This document shows positions 53,496-62,835 of a DNA stretch of 64,000 nt, piece after piece. Every line of letters begins with the position of its first letter. The first letter of the stretch is position 1. The stretch is taken from positions 558,001 to 622,000 of the forward strand of contig JAGKQI010000028.1 in assembly GCA_018806915.1 (NCBI GenBank), given 5' to 3'. The DNA is from Phytophthora colocasiae (taxonomy: Eukaryota; Oomycota; Peronosporomycetes; Peronosporales; Peronosporaceae). Under the pieces are notes generated by a model. The model was not told the DNA's origin. It ran no database searches and saw nothing but the letters and a program-made list of their open reading frames with translations. The translations under genes and the position numbers were made by a program.

Positions 53496-54627
53496 AGTTG
53501 GTCGAGGGGCCAATTGAAGAACTTGGCCACAGCGATGATCGTTAGCAGCGTGACGGCATATCGAACCGTCGGCTGGACTTCAATGCCATGATTGTCGTAA
53601 AGGCCTTGAGCGAGTTGGTCGCGAACTCCTTGGCACCATCATGACGTACTTGACCACCGGCGAAAACGTCTCGGTGTAGTCGATCCCATACTTCTGCACA
53701 AATCCTTTCGCAACGAGTCGAGCCTTGTACTTCTCGGGATGGACCCGTCGGCTTTACGCTTGATCTTGAACACCCACTTGGTTCCGACCGCGCGTTGGTT
53801 GTTCGGTAATTTGGCGCCACGAAACACTCCACGAAGTCGCATCGACTTGAGTTCTGCTCGGATCGCCTTCCGCCAGTGGACTTGGTCTTCGCCGCTCACA
53901 GCATCTTGGAACGTCTTCGGCTCGGCGCTGTCACTCGTCTCCACTGCATTGGCACTCGCACGCCAGTACATCGGCTGAGTCGAGTCATCATCATCATTGT
54001 CTTCAGATTTGGCTTCTTGATGGTCAGAGTCCGGAGCGCTTGCTTCTTCTAATCCAGCGCTGCGACGCGGTCGACGAACATGTTCACGATCCTCAGCATT
54101 AGAACGAGCCTTGCGTTTCCCAGCCTGCTTGAATTCACGCGTTCCATGGTCGTTCGAAATCTCGAGTTCTTCAAGGATATCCGCAGCATCTTCGACATCT
54201 TCATCATCATCCACAACAACATTGGCGTCTTCGAAGGTCGATTCGTCGAAAGTGACATCGCGAGAAATTACTACCTGGCCCGCCTCGATGTCATAAACGC
54301 GATACGCCTTCGAACGCTCTTCATAGCCCATGAAAATTCCTTCACGAGCCTTGGGGTCCCACTTGAGTCGCTTCTCCTTCGGCGTCAGGACAAAGACCTT
54401 GCACCCGAAAACGCGCATGTGCTTCACGTTGGGCTTTCTCTTGTACACAATCTCAAACGGCGTCTTCCCTGGGACCTTAAGTGACGGCAGTCGATTCTTG
54501 ATGTAAATTGCCGTCATCGCCGCTTCCGCCCAAAACGTCTTGTCCAAACGTGCGAAGTGAAGCATGCTGCGCCCGATAGTCACAATCGTCCGGTTGGCGC
54601 GTTCTGCAGTAGCATTCGTCTGATGCA
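53496..54627 (-). pseudogene. Copia-F array 2 unit d, integrase/RT fragment
   Basis: Open from HQTNAT to the RT start (53639-54628) but two extra bases near 53738 shift the RT. The displaced piece (53556-53646) has lost one A, so [16 protein letters not shown] is readable here in frame with the RT remnant. Confidence 0.85.
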
Positions 54628-54968
54628 CGAGTACCCAAGGGTTCTGCCAATTCGACGACTACGGTCTCGATCAACAGTGTCGATTTTCATGCGCGGATCG
54701 GTCATGCTCCGAACGACGTGCTACGGAAGATGGTTTCGAGCGGCATGGTGACGGGCGCGAAAATGCCGACATCGTCGAAGAACTCAAGCGGATGCCGCGG
54801 GTGTCAGCAAGGGAAGATGGCCCAAAACTCTTTCCGAGTAACCCGGACAGAAAGCCCAAGTACAAGCCATTCGAGTTCCTGCACTTCGACCTTTGTGGCC
54901 CCATGGAGAAAGAGTCGCTTGGTGGCAGCAAGTATCTACTGCTGATCACTGACGAAGCCAGCGGCTGC
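54628..54968 (+). pseudogene. inverted pre-integrase segment, array 2 unit d
   Basis: Same segment with private indels near 54826 and 54850 that scramble the frame between QQGKMAQ and FLHFDL. Confidence 0.83.
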
Positions 54969-56182
54969 TAGCCAGTAGAGTCCGTCGATCAGGTCCGCGG
55001 AAGCAACGATCTTCTTCGACGACTTGCGCGCAATGTGCATCTCGGAGCCGTCAAACACCACCTTGAAATCTCCACCTCGGTTGATCTGAGGCACAGACAG
55101 CAGGTTCTTGTTCATACTCGGCACGTAGAGAGCATCTTCGATTCGGACGTCACGCACACTCCGGTTGGGCAGAATCACTTGTTGTACAACGGTACCAACT
55201 CCCAAAATCTTGGCCGTTTGACCGTTGGCAACTGTGAGTTCGCCTTCGTCGCGCAAGTTGATGTCGATGAATTTGGACTTGTCGTTGCAAATGTGGTGGG
55301 TTGCGCCACTGTCGATCGCCCATGAGCCTTGAAACTTCTTGCCCGACGACACTCCACACGCTGTCGACATGGAGACCGCGAACGCGATGTAGTCGTCTTC
55401 GTCGTCGCACCACTCAACGTTGCTGGCACCGCGACCACCTCGGCCGCGTCTCCTCGATTTTCTTCTTTCTGCTTGGTCCAGCACTTGTCGATCAGGTGCC
55501 CCAATTTTCCGCAGTAGTCACACCGGCGAGTTTGACGCTCGGCGTTGAAGGCCTTCGCTGCTTCCTCGATTTTCACCGCCGCAGTCTTCTCGCCTTGTCG
55601 CTTGATATGCTCATTCTTGAGCACCTTTACTACATCTTGCGTCCGCAGCTCGGCATTGCTCATCTCCATGTTGAGTACGACGTTCTCGTAGCTCTTGGGC
55701 AGACTGCGCAGCAAGCAGATCGCCACATCCTCGTCCTCCATCTTGGCGCCGATACTGCTAAGCTTCGCGCTGATGTTGAGGACTTCGTTGCAATGGTGAA
55801 GGATGTTTCCGCCTTCTGCCATCTCCATGCTTAAGAGCTGACGCTTGAGATATATGCGTCCAGCCTTCTGCGATCCACCGTTAAGGGTACGCAAGCGCGC
55901 TCACGCGACCCAGGCTTCCTCGTAGTCGTCGACAACATGATGGTAGTCCGCGTCCATGTGGAGGAGCATCAGACCGAAGGCGACGTTGCTCGACTTGACA
56001 TACTCGTCCTTGGCCCTGGAGTCCGTGAACGTAGGCGTCGTCTCGCGGTTCACCACATTCCACACCGACTTGGTCAGGAACACGCCACGCATGTAACGGT
56101 TCCACGTGGCGTAGTTCTCGCCGTTGAACTTGTCGATGGAGATCTTGGTATCTTGGACAGATGACATGGTACTTGGGCTCAT
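54969..56182 (-). pseudogene. Copia-F array 2 unit d gag-protease
   Basis: Gag with the common TGA after EEAWVA and the 4-base loss; protease intact (54936-55484). Confidence 0.83.
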
Positions 56183-56186
56183 AACC

Positions 56187-56455
56187 TGAAGAAGGTCGTG
56201 GTAGAGGTTGTCTTGCGAGGGGAGGACTGCCGAAGCTTGGGGCGAGGAGGCCGAGGCGAGGGAAGTCACTTGAGGGGTAGAATGGAAATTCAGAAGTGAT
56301 TGATATGAGCTTACACTGTTTTCTCTACCTGGTCTGCATCCAATCATTTGGTGCATCCAATCACCAACATTCTGTACTCGTCCAATCATCCTACTCTTCT
56401 AATCATCGGTGGCGTAAACATCTTACCGTAATCATTGCGGGATCGTATTGGATCA
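56187..56455 (-). repeat. Copia-F LTR, array 2 terminal copy
   Basis: 269 bp: one TGAT repeat fewer near 56300 and the last 9 bp (CCTGCAACA in plus reading) missing before the CTCAC duplication. A small deletion between short CAC repeats explains it. Confidence 0.88.
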
Positions 56456-56460
56456 CTCAC

Positions 56461-56595
56461 GGGGTCGCAAAAGAACTGGATAAATAACCAAGACGGCATC
56501 TCTGAGATCGAGTGCTGGGGAGAAGTGTGGGCGACTAGGAAGTTCCGCTGCTACCTGGATCGGCGCGAGTTTGATCTCTTCACGGATCACCGCTG
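56461..56595 (+). pseudogene. gypsy B RNase H continuation
   Basis: GSQKNWINNQDGISEIECWG then EVWATRKFRCYLDRREFDLFTDHR, the standard Ty3 RNase H C-terminal half, in frame with 44293 once array 2 and one CTCAC are removed. It stops at the edge of an inverted segment; the rest of RNase H and the integrase core are missing. Confidence 0.85.
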
Positions 56596-56918
56596 AATCC
56601 GGAAGACGGAGACGGACTTCCGCCTTTAGTCGGGGAGCCGTATGAATTGGACATTGTCATTCACTTTCTCGACAACACGGTACGGTCCGTGCCATGCAAA
56701 CGCTAGTTTTTTGTCGGTGCCTCGCCTCACTGGGTCGCCGTCCTCGTAAACCACCGGCACTTGACCATCTAACCGACGCTCGTGACGGTCTTGGGCCTTC
56801 ACCAACTGACGCTGCACCAGAAGTCGCGAGTCTCTCAGAGAACGGTGGAGTTCCCGACGGTACAGTGCCACCTCGTCACTTTTCCATTTCTTCCCAGCTA
56901 TTCCTACACATCCGACCC
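56596..56918 (-). pseudogene. gypsy B integrase C-terminal segment, inverted
   Basis: Reads on the minus strand, against the element: KKWKSDEVALYRRELHRSLR, QRQLVKAQDRHERRLDGQV, FAWHGPYRVVEKVNDNVQF, RLPD. This is the Ty3 integrase tail that should precede VVTVNVNRMKKYRGKW at 56919 on the plus strand. The edges are therefore an inversion inside pol, with the integrase core deleted. An internal deletion follows YEDGDPV. Confidence 0.82.
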
Positions 56919-57362
56919 GGGTAGTCACGGTGAATGTAAACCGCATGAAGAAGTACCGTGGCAAGTGGACGCGTCCGTTTCTGGACAAGGTCCCCGAAGG
57001 GATAGGAGGAGACGGAGAACCTGCAGCGAACGGACCGTTGGAGGAAGAAGATCTGCCCCTTTCTAGTTTCACGGAACGATTAACTATTGCGGAGCGATAT
57101 AGTTCTCGCAGGAGTAGACTCTCCGTTACTCGAAGTGGTGGCAGAGCGTACAGTGGACAGAGTGGTCCAGTACTTGGTGTTGACGGCGAGCTACGAGACG
57201 TTTTGGGTCCCTAGGTCGGAACTCATGCCTGAGTACCGCCCCCTAGTGGACGCCTATGAGCAGGCTGAACGAAGAAAGAAGGGTTTGCCAGAGTGGCGCC
57301 GGAGTCCTCGGTTGGAGGAGGCTAATGCTGAAGCCAACGTGGACGACTCACTGCTGGCTTAG
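56919..57362 (+). pseudogene. gypsy B pol C-terminal tail
   Basis: VVTVNVNRMKKYRGKWTRPFLDKVPEG, acidic spacer, then after a frameshift near 57100 VAERTVDRVVQYLVLTASYE, ETFWVPRSELMPEYRPLVDA and a charged end with stop at 57362. The second part resembles the chromo/SH3-like tails of Ty3 integrases, but I cannot assign a chromodomain. Confidence 0.75.
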
Positions 57363-57545
57363 CAGGCCTCACACCTGCAATACCCAACGTTAAATGTAAG
57401 CTAAGGATGATGAAGAGAACAGAACGCTTGAGGGGAACGGTTGGAAGGTGGAATTGCATGTTGGATTAAGAGATTAGTGACGCGCTGTTATGAAAAAGAA
57501 ACCCGAAAAGAGAGAGAGCTGAATGGCGCGCGCGAAATGTAGATG
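57363..57545. other. gap between convergent pol and antisense ORF of B
   Basis: 183 bp without a gene; purine-rich plus strand (AAAAGAGAGAGAGC near 57505). It separates two genes that end towards each other, as in element A. Confidence 0.5.
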
Positions 57546-59018
57546 TTACTTGGTGGGAGGCGAGGCTGCGGGGGAAGCGGCGGTGGTGTTAGATGGTGAG
57601 CCGCCCGTCTTCTTCGACTCGGACAAGGGCTTCTTGTCTTCGGGGGACGACTTCTTGGGCTTGTCTTCCTTCTTGTCAGGGGAAGTCTTCTTGGACTTGT
57701 CGTCCTTCTTGGTGGAGCGGGGCTTGTCTTCGTCGGAGCCGTGGTAATCGCTGGACTTGTCGTCGTCGGGGCCGTCGCTTGTCTCCTTATCTTCTTCTTC
57801 GTCTTCTTGGGAAGGGTCCTCTTGTTCTTCATCGGAGCCTTCTTCTTGGTCGGAGTCTTCAACTGAGTAAGCTCCGTCGATGGGCGGAGACGGAGGAAGA
57901 ATTGTGGGCGCTCCCGTGTCTTCGTCTTCGTAATCGGAGTCGTCGTCACCTTGATAGGAGAGCTTGAACGGCTTGTCGTCGAAGTCCACGGTGTGCGTGC
58001 CATTCAGGACGCGGTTGGCCACGTCGATCTGGACGGGACGGAGGGTACGGTCGGAGAGGAGGCGCTTCCAGACGCCGCTGGACCGGTTGCCGACCCAACT
58101 TGCGGTCGGAGGAGATCCTCCGTTGACGTCAAGCACGATGCGAGCCAAGGCAACGTCGGAGAGGCGGAGATGGGGTCGGCGAGTGGGGTCCAGTGCTTGA
58201 GTCTGCTCGAGGAGATGAGGAACGGAAGAAAAGCCGAGCTGAGTGAGTGGCGGCCTTGCCCCCGTACCACATGAGCGTGTCGTGAGTGCTGTTCTCAAGT
58301 CGGTCGAGGAGGAAGTCGTAGTAGCCGAAAGTCTCGATGTTCTTGCTGATGAAGCGAAGCCGAGCTTGAACGGCGGCGGATTTCTGTTTGCGCCGGGAGC
58401 CGGCCTTGTCGATGGGCGCGTAGAGCGCGCAGTCGAAGAAGACGGAGCGGTGTCTCATCCAGAAACGGTAGTGCGAGAGGTAGAGGTCGGGATACTCGTT
58501 GGGGTCGTACCAGGCGCGCTGCTGGGACCATGGATACGCGAGACGGAACGGAGCCTTGCCACGCTCGGTGGCCTTCGTGAGGATCTTGTTGATGTCGTTC
58601 TTGATGGGCTTGGGAATGTCGCGCGGCAACTCAAACTTGTAGGCCAGTTTGTTGGGCGCGGAGGACGGAGATGACGAGCTGCTGGTGCGTTGCTTCTTGG
58701 CTGGAGGGCTGGACTTAAGAGAGAATGTGACGGGGGACTGCCGGATCGCATGGAGTCGGGAGCTGGTAGAAGCGTTACCACTTCACTAAGGACGGAAGGA
58801 ACCGTTCCGTCGGCAGTAACGATGGAGAGGGCAAGGTTGTCGAGGGCTTCAAGGCCCGTGGAAGCGTCGTTGATGGCTAGGAGGGAACGGAACTGCGTGT
58901 AGAAGTCCACTTGGGCGGCGAGAGACTTGTCGGCGTCGCTGGACTTGGCCTTGGTGTCCAGGCGGGCGCGGAGACGGCCAACGATGGCGTCCTTGTTTGA
59001 ATCTTGGGACTTCGGCAT
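57546..59018 (-). pseudogene. antisense accessory ORF of gypsy B
   Basis: Minus-strand gene between pol and 3' LTR of B. Three overlapping frames follow one another: MPKSQDSNKDAIVGRLRARL to about 58740; then LPRDIPKPIKNDINKILTKA, YPDLYLSHYRFWMRHRSVFF, KNIETFGYYDFLLDRLENST, LMWYGG to about 58240; then LRLSDVALARIVLDVNGGSP, VWKRLLSDRTLRPVQIDVAN and a long acidic/Lys-Ser tail (EEDKETSDGPDDDKSSD) to the stop at 57546. Two indels break it. About 490 residues when continuous. No family recognised; globular domain followed by a disordered charged tail. Position and orientation match the antisense gene of A. Confidence 0.65.
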
Positions 59019-59276
59019 AGTGGCGGAGGCAACTTTGGGGACTGGAGGCGAATGCGGGACTGGCGGGTGAGACGCTAGGAGCCCTGCCTCTGTGATGGAT
59101 GTCGCGAGACTGCGGTTGACACGCCAGTTGAGGACCAGGAAATTTAGAGGAAAGAACCAGATCTGACAGATGAGTGATGTGGGACACGGTACACATCTAA
59201 TTGAGATTGTTGACCACGGACTAGTGAGACGGAGAAGCTATGTGGAACTACGAAGCACTTTGCAATTGGAGCTGGC

Positions 59277-60060
59277 ATGAAGGACGACTCGGTTGAGGAA
59301 GTGCCTATGGATGGTACGCTCGTCTACTATGCTGATGTGGCACCTCGTTCGCTATCACTGGTTGGGACTGCTGTGGGCGCTCGGGGGTGTGCTCCTCTGG
59401 TTGATCACCAAGCCCCTTTGGAACATAGTGGCGCGGTTGGGATGGACAGCTTTCTGTTTCTCGTACAAGTGGGCCGATATCGCCAAGGAAAGCATCAAGA
59501 GCTACCGTCGGGTTGTTAGTCGGAGCGTGCTTCTTCACAACACTCCGTCCGAGCGTCGATGGAAAATGTACGAAGCATTGTGGCTGGCACCATTGACTAT
59601 ACTGGAAGTTAGAGATGAACATCTACACAGCCTGAGACGCCTGCTGTACAAGTGGGTGGAGGCTTCCCATGCCCTGTGGTGCGTGTTCGTACCGGACGTC
59701 TTGGAACTAGGCTGCCGTTCCTCCGTGAAATACTGGAACGGTTCGCAAGTGGAGTACCGGAGAACGGTTGATAGAGCGTGCTGTGCCGGTCGTGGTTTCT
59801 AAGCGTTTACGTCGCTAACGCTATATGCGGTATTCTACACGGTAGTGTACGTGTATGAACTGTTGGAATGGGCCTGCTACGGAGTGTCGGGGGTCGGAGT
59901 GCTACTAACCGTCCTGAACTACGCATTGGCGGACGGTGGCTTCGCGTCCGAAGACGAGTTTGTGTTCGACTATGATATAATGAGAGTGAGCGGTGCGGTC
60001 ATCGTCGTGGGTTTTGCTAGCAGAGCTCTCCTTTGTTATGAAGCGTCATCAGGGGCCTGA
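59277..60060 (+). pseudogene. membrane-protein-like ORF of gypsy B
   Basis: Sense-strand ORF between the antisense ORF and the 3' LTR, the place where env-like genes occur in some LTR elements. Start ATG at 59277 (MKDDSVEEVPMDGTLVYYAD); a frameshift near 59340 leads to the frame of 59293-59802, with hydrophobic WLGLLWALGGVLLWLI and IVARLGWTAFCFSYKW. A TAA (59800-59802) separates a further in-frame part with LTLYAVFYTVVYVYEL, GVLLTVLNYAL and VSGAVIVVGFASRALL, ending at 60060. Four or so membrane segments, no signal peptide, no furin-like site or fusion peptide seen. An Env role is not supported by the sequence; the product is unknown. Confidence 0.55.
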
Positions 60061-60071
60061 CACCTTTCGAG

Positions 60072-60458
60072 ATGGCTGGGGACCGTTACGCCCAGTGGGT
60101 CAAAGATCTGAGAGACCAGGAGCAAGCCGAGCGTCTGAGTGAAGTGTTCTGGCGTCAAGACGGTTGCGTAGGGCCTAGACCTCGCGTGAATCTCGGTCGG
60201 AAGTGGGAAGCCGAAAGACAGGAGCTGAAGGAACAAGTGCAAAGGGACGAGCTCGCTGCTGCTCGAGAGAGAGAGCCGCTCGACGTGGGCGTCGAGTTTC
60301 AGTCGGGGAGGATGTCACGAGTGAGAACGGTGGCCACCGTCTCGGGCACGGTCCCGACCGTTCCCCCTCTGAAACCCGATCCACGACCCGTCGCATTGCG
60401 GAAGACCATATGTATGGCGAGGAGTTGTTCGAGCCGGCCCCGGTCGCAGCCAGCATGA
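60072..60458 (+). CDS. small charged ORF before the 3' LTR of gypsy B
   Basis: MAGDRYAQWVKDLRDQEQAE and onward, rich in Glu/Arg with coiled-coil character up to about residue 80; it then runs through the polypurine tract into the LTR, where the reading is incidental. It might be the C-terminal end of the membrane ORF's transcript unit or a separate small protein. No known family. Confidence 0.4.
   Translation: MAGDRYAQWVKDLRDQEQAERLSEVFWRQDGCVGPRPRVNLGRKWEAERQELKEQVQRDELAAAREREPLDVGVEFQSGRMSRVRTVATVSGTVPTVPPLKPDPRPVALRKTICMARSCSSRPRSQPA
60303..60312 (+). promoter_or_regulatory. gypsy B polypurine tract
   Basis: TCGGGGAGGA directly before the 3' LTR start TGTCACGAG; confirms the plus orientation of B. 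Confidence 0.75.
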
Positions 60459-60886
60459 GGGTGAATGCGCGCCGCTATTGCTAGGGAAACGAGGTCTGTG
60501 CGGCCAAGAATGAGCGGGGAGCATGCGCCAGGTTGTGTGTGAGCTGATGCCGAGGACGGAGGACACGAACTAGAGCTACGCTGGGCTTAACAGCGCCCCT
60601 AGTATGCGTGGGGAAGGGGTGAGAGGTACCGTCGAGGAGGTACGGACCCGGGAAGGACAAGGAAGAGGACTTTGGAGGATGTGAGACGTTGGAAAGCAGT
60701 GAAGGAAGGGCGTGCTGGTGGAGGTCAGTCGTGAATTTACCTTGGGCACCGCAGCACAAACCCCAAGTCAAAGAATAATCGCTTTTTATTTTTCTTTACT
60801 TTTGTGGTGCGCTTTTATAGCTCTACCGTTCCGTTCTACTTGTAACCCGCAGCGTCTACCGTCCAGCCCAAGACCGACTCGCGACA
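60313..60886 (+). repeat. gypsy B 3' LTR (574 bp)
   Basis: Complete LTR with near-perfect terminal inverted repeat TGTCACGAGT/ACTCGCGACA, followed by the TCAC duplication. Confidence 0.92.
60812..60819 (-). promoter_or_regulatory. antisense TATA-like box in the gypsy B LTR
   Basis: TATAAAAG on the minus strand. It would direct transcription leftward, out of the 3' LTR towards the antisense ORF (start 59018). Also present in the split 5' LTR (43228-43235). Position and orientation are suggestive only. Confidence 0.35.
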
Positions 60887-60898
60887 TCACCTGCAACA

Positions 60899-61338
60899 GC
60901 GTTTGCCATCTCTAAGCTCGAAGGGCGAGCACGAGAATGGGCTTTGACGTCTGGGACGTCGGTGGAAGCGGCCTTCCCCACATGGGGCGAGCTAAAGGCC
61001 AAGCTCACGCAAGTGTTTGCTCCGCCTAACCAAGCGTATCGCGTGCGGTCACGCTTCCTTGCTTGTCGCCAGGGCAAGAAGGATCTGGCGGACTATGTCC
61101 AAGAGCTGCGCACGCTCATTGCTGGCATGGCTGCCGACCCTCTACCTGAGGTGGTCGCCGTGACCGTCTTCATGGAAGGCTGGCGAGCTGGCGTTACAGT
61201 ACGGAGGCGTTCCGTCAAAAACCTCGTAACTTCGAAGACGCTGTCAGCGTGGCATTGAATGCCGAGCACAACTTTAAGTTGTCGAGGGTCGGTGCTATCA
61301 GCACAGGGTCCGGTGGACCCGAGGCCATGGACCTCAGC
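60899..61338 (+). pseudogene. gypsy G gag fragment
   Basis: Capsid of a typical oomycete gypsy Gag: AFAISKLEGRAREWALTSG, FPTWGELKAKLTQVFAPPNQ, SRFLACRQGKKDLADYVQEL, MEGWRAGV, then after a frameshift near 61200 FEDAVSVALNAEHNFKLSRV and PEAMDLS. The upstream part was separated by Copia-F array 1, the downstream part by element H at 61338. It is the outermost layer seen in the window. Confidence 0.82.
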
Positions 61339-61799
61339 TGTAACGGGGTTACACGTACAAGTGGTAGTACCACTTGTAACTCTAACAGTTAGGATAACTG
61401 TTAGAGGTTGGAAATGGGCCTCAGACCTTGGTGTGCTGTACACACCAAAGGATACATGGGCGAACCACATTATTGGGTGGTTCGTGTGCATTTGTGCATA
61501 TTATTGGTAGAAAGTAACGGATTTCTACCAATCACTGAGCAGAGTTTCTGCCAACCACACGTTGGCAGACCCTTTAGAAATAGATAACAAACAGTTTTAG
61601 GAGGTCCATAATTGGCTTATGCCAAATTCAATAACAGTTCTCATTTTACGGTATTTTTGCAGTTTAATTTAGTTATATTTGATTTAATTATACTTATTTA
61701 AATAAGTATACTTAAATTAAGTCTATTCTAATTGCACGCTTCCTCATACACGTAAGCGCACGTGTACGCCACCTAATAGGTCTAAGCAGACCCATTACA
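61339..61799 (+). repeat. gypsy H 5' LTR (461 bp)
   Basis: TGTAACGGGG...CCCATTACA with terminal TGTAA/TTACA inverted repeat. The first half is a chain of hairpins; the second (about 61640-61730) is very AT-rich. Confidence 0.8.
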
Positions 61800-61801
61800 C
61801 C

Positions 61802-61819
61802 TGGTAGCACTTTGTAGTC
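61802..61819 (+). promoter_or_regulatory. gypsy H candidate primer-binding site
   Basis: TGGTAGCACTTTGTAGTC, two bases after the LTR end TTACA. Confidence 0.6.
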
Positions 61820-61848
61820 CGTCCCACAACCGACTGCTGTTCGTTCGT

Positions 61849-62835
61849 ATGGAGTCATACGAACGCGGGGTAGAGAACTCCCCAATGGATGAGGGATCCG
61901 CTGGGACCCCTCAAATGTCCGTGACGCGCACGGACTGCGCCCACCTGTCTGATCCAGAGTGGGAAGCTCTCCAAAGACTTTCACAAGTCATTGGAGAGGC
62001 AGCAGTAGCGACGATGCTTTGCACGCTATCGCCGACAGAGCAACACGGTGTTGCTCTGGGGTACATTGTTAAGGAGCAACGAGATGTTGCTGCCTCGGTG
62101 GCTTCCCCTAAGCCACGCGTGGAGTCGTTGAAACTCCACGTGAGTACCTACACGGGGAAGGAGGACGAGACCCTCCTTCGTTGGCTTGTCGAACTTGACA
62201 CAGCCGTTGCGGCTCGACGTATCGTCGATCCGATGTCGAAGGTCGCGTTCGCCATGTCATGTCTTGGCGGACGTGCGAGGAGTTGGGCCTATGGGCGCCG
62301 ACTCTCGGATCCTACGTGCTTCAGCACGTATGAGGTGTTCAAGGAGGAACTCAAACTTGCATTTGAGCCTCCGAAGAACGAGTTCAGATCGAGAGCGGAG
62401 TTTCTCGATCTGCAGCAGGGCAAGGATGATGTTCACACCTTTGCCCAGCGTGCTCGATACTTGGTATCGAACATAGTGGCCAACCCGATCGACGAGGCGA
62501 CCAAGGTCGTCACGTTCATGAAGGGACTAAGAGATGGTCCCGTCAAGACGTATCTCTTCCGAGAGTATCCGAATACTCTCGAGGAAGCGATCAGCCTTGC
62601 AATGCAAGAGGAGTTTAGCCGGCGTCAAGCTAAACTCCATGCGAACGCGCCGAAGCCGGCGCGTCCTGTTGTGAAGACGGGAGGTCCGGAGCCTATGGAC
62701 CTCTCGAGTGCTACGACTGCTGGTCAACAGCAGCGTAGGAACAGCAAGGTTCGATGTTACAAGTGTAGTAACATCGGTCACTATGCACGCAAGTGCACAG
62801 CGGGCGGGCGTTCAAAAAACGCCAAGGACCAGTAG
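61849..62835 (+). CDS. gypsy H Gag
   Basis: 328 residues, intact. N-terminal region with DPEWEALQRLSQVIGEAAVA, capsid (LKLHVSTYTGKEDETLLRWL, SKVAFAMSCLGGRARSWAYG, EFRSRAEFLDLQQGKDDVHT, KGLRDGPVKTYLFREYP), MDLSS motif, and a C-terminal CCHC knuckle CYKCSNIGHYARKC. This is the usual oomycete gypsy Gag layout. The start codon lies in the arm of a 10-bp hairpin (61842-61865). Gag ends at 62835 within the frameshift stem-loop; pol is expected in the -1 frame. It would form the virus-like particle and bind RNA. Confidence 0.88.
   Translation: MESYERGVENSPMDEGSAGTPQMSVTRTDCAHLSDPEWEALQRLSQVIGEAAVATMLCTLSPTEQHGVALGYIVKEQRDVAASVASPKPRVESLKLHVSTYTGKEDETLLRWLVELDTAVAARRIVDPMSKVAFAMSCLGGRARSWAYGRRLSDPTCFSTYEVFKEELKLAFEPPKNEFRSRAEFLDLQQGKDDVHTFAQRARYLVSNIVANPIDEATKVVTFMKGLRDGPVKTYLFREYPNTLEEAISLAMQEEFSRRQAKLHANAPKPARPVVKTGGPEPMDLSSATTAGQQQRRNSKVRCYKCSNIGHYARKCTAGGRSKNAKDQ

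Larger units (their letters stand above)
44294..56455 (-). mobile_element. Copia-F tandem array 2 (four units, five LTRs)
   Basis: Same scrambled Copia unit as array 1, head to tail on the minus strand, inserted in gypsy B RNase H with duplication CTCAC (44289-44293 and 56456-56460). Removal rejoins SKLLT-GSQKNW in frame. All four units have the inverted pre-integrase segment and the displaced integrase piece. Array-specific differences (for example a TGA in gag, TGGTACTTGGGCT before the primer site) separate it from array 1. The last LTR lacks the terminal 9 bp. Confidence 0.9.
8527..60886 (+). mobile_element. gypsy B (Ty3-type LTR retrotransposon, about 11.1 kb without insertions)
   Basis: Bounded by LTR termini TGTCACGAGT (8527) and ACTCGCGACA (60886) and by a 4-bp duplication TCAC (8523-8526, 60887-60890). 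Its order, once the 8865-43400 inversion is undone, is 5' LTR, leader, gag, a charged region, protease, RT, RNase H, remains of integrase and a C-terminal tail, then an antisense ORF, a membrane-like ORF, a polypurine tract and the 3' LTR. Insertions of A (in gag) and Copia-F array 2 (in RNase H) account for most of its span. It is non-functional: many frameshifts and stops, and the integrase core is absent. Confidence 0.88.

Noticed and set aside
59277..60060. Calling the membrane ORF an Env protein (endogenous errantivirus)
   Set aside because: Hydrophobic segments alone do not support it; no signal peptide, furin site, fusion peptide or coiled coil was seen.
61640..61730. AT-rich stretch as replication origin or host promoter
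   Set aside because: It lies within the H LTR and is best seen as part of it; no independent evidence.
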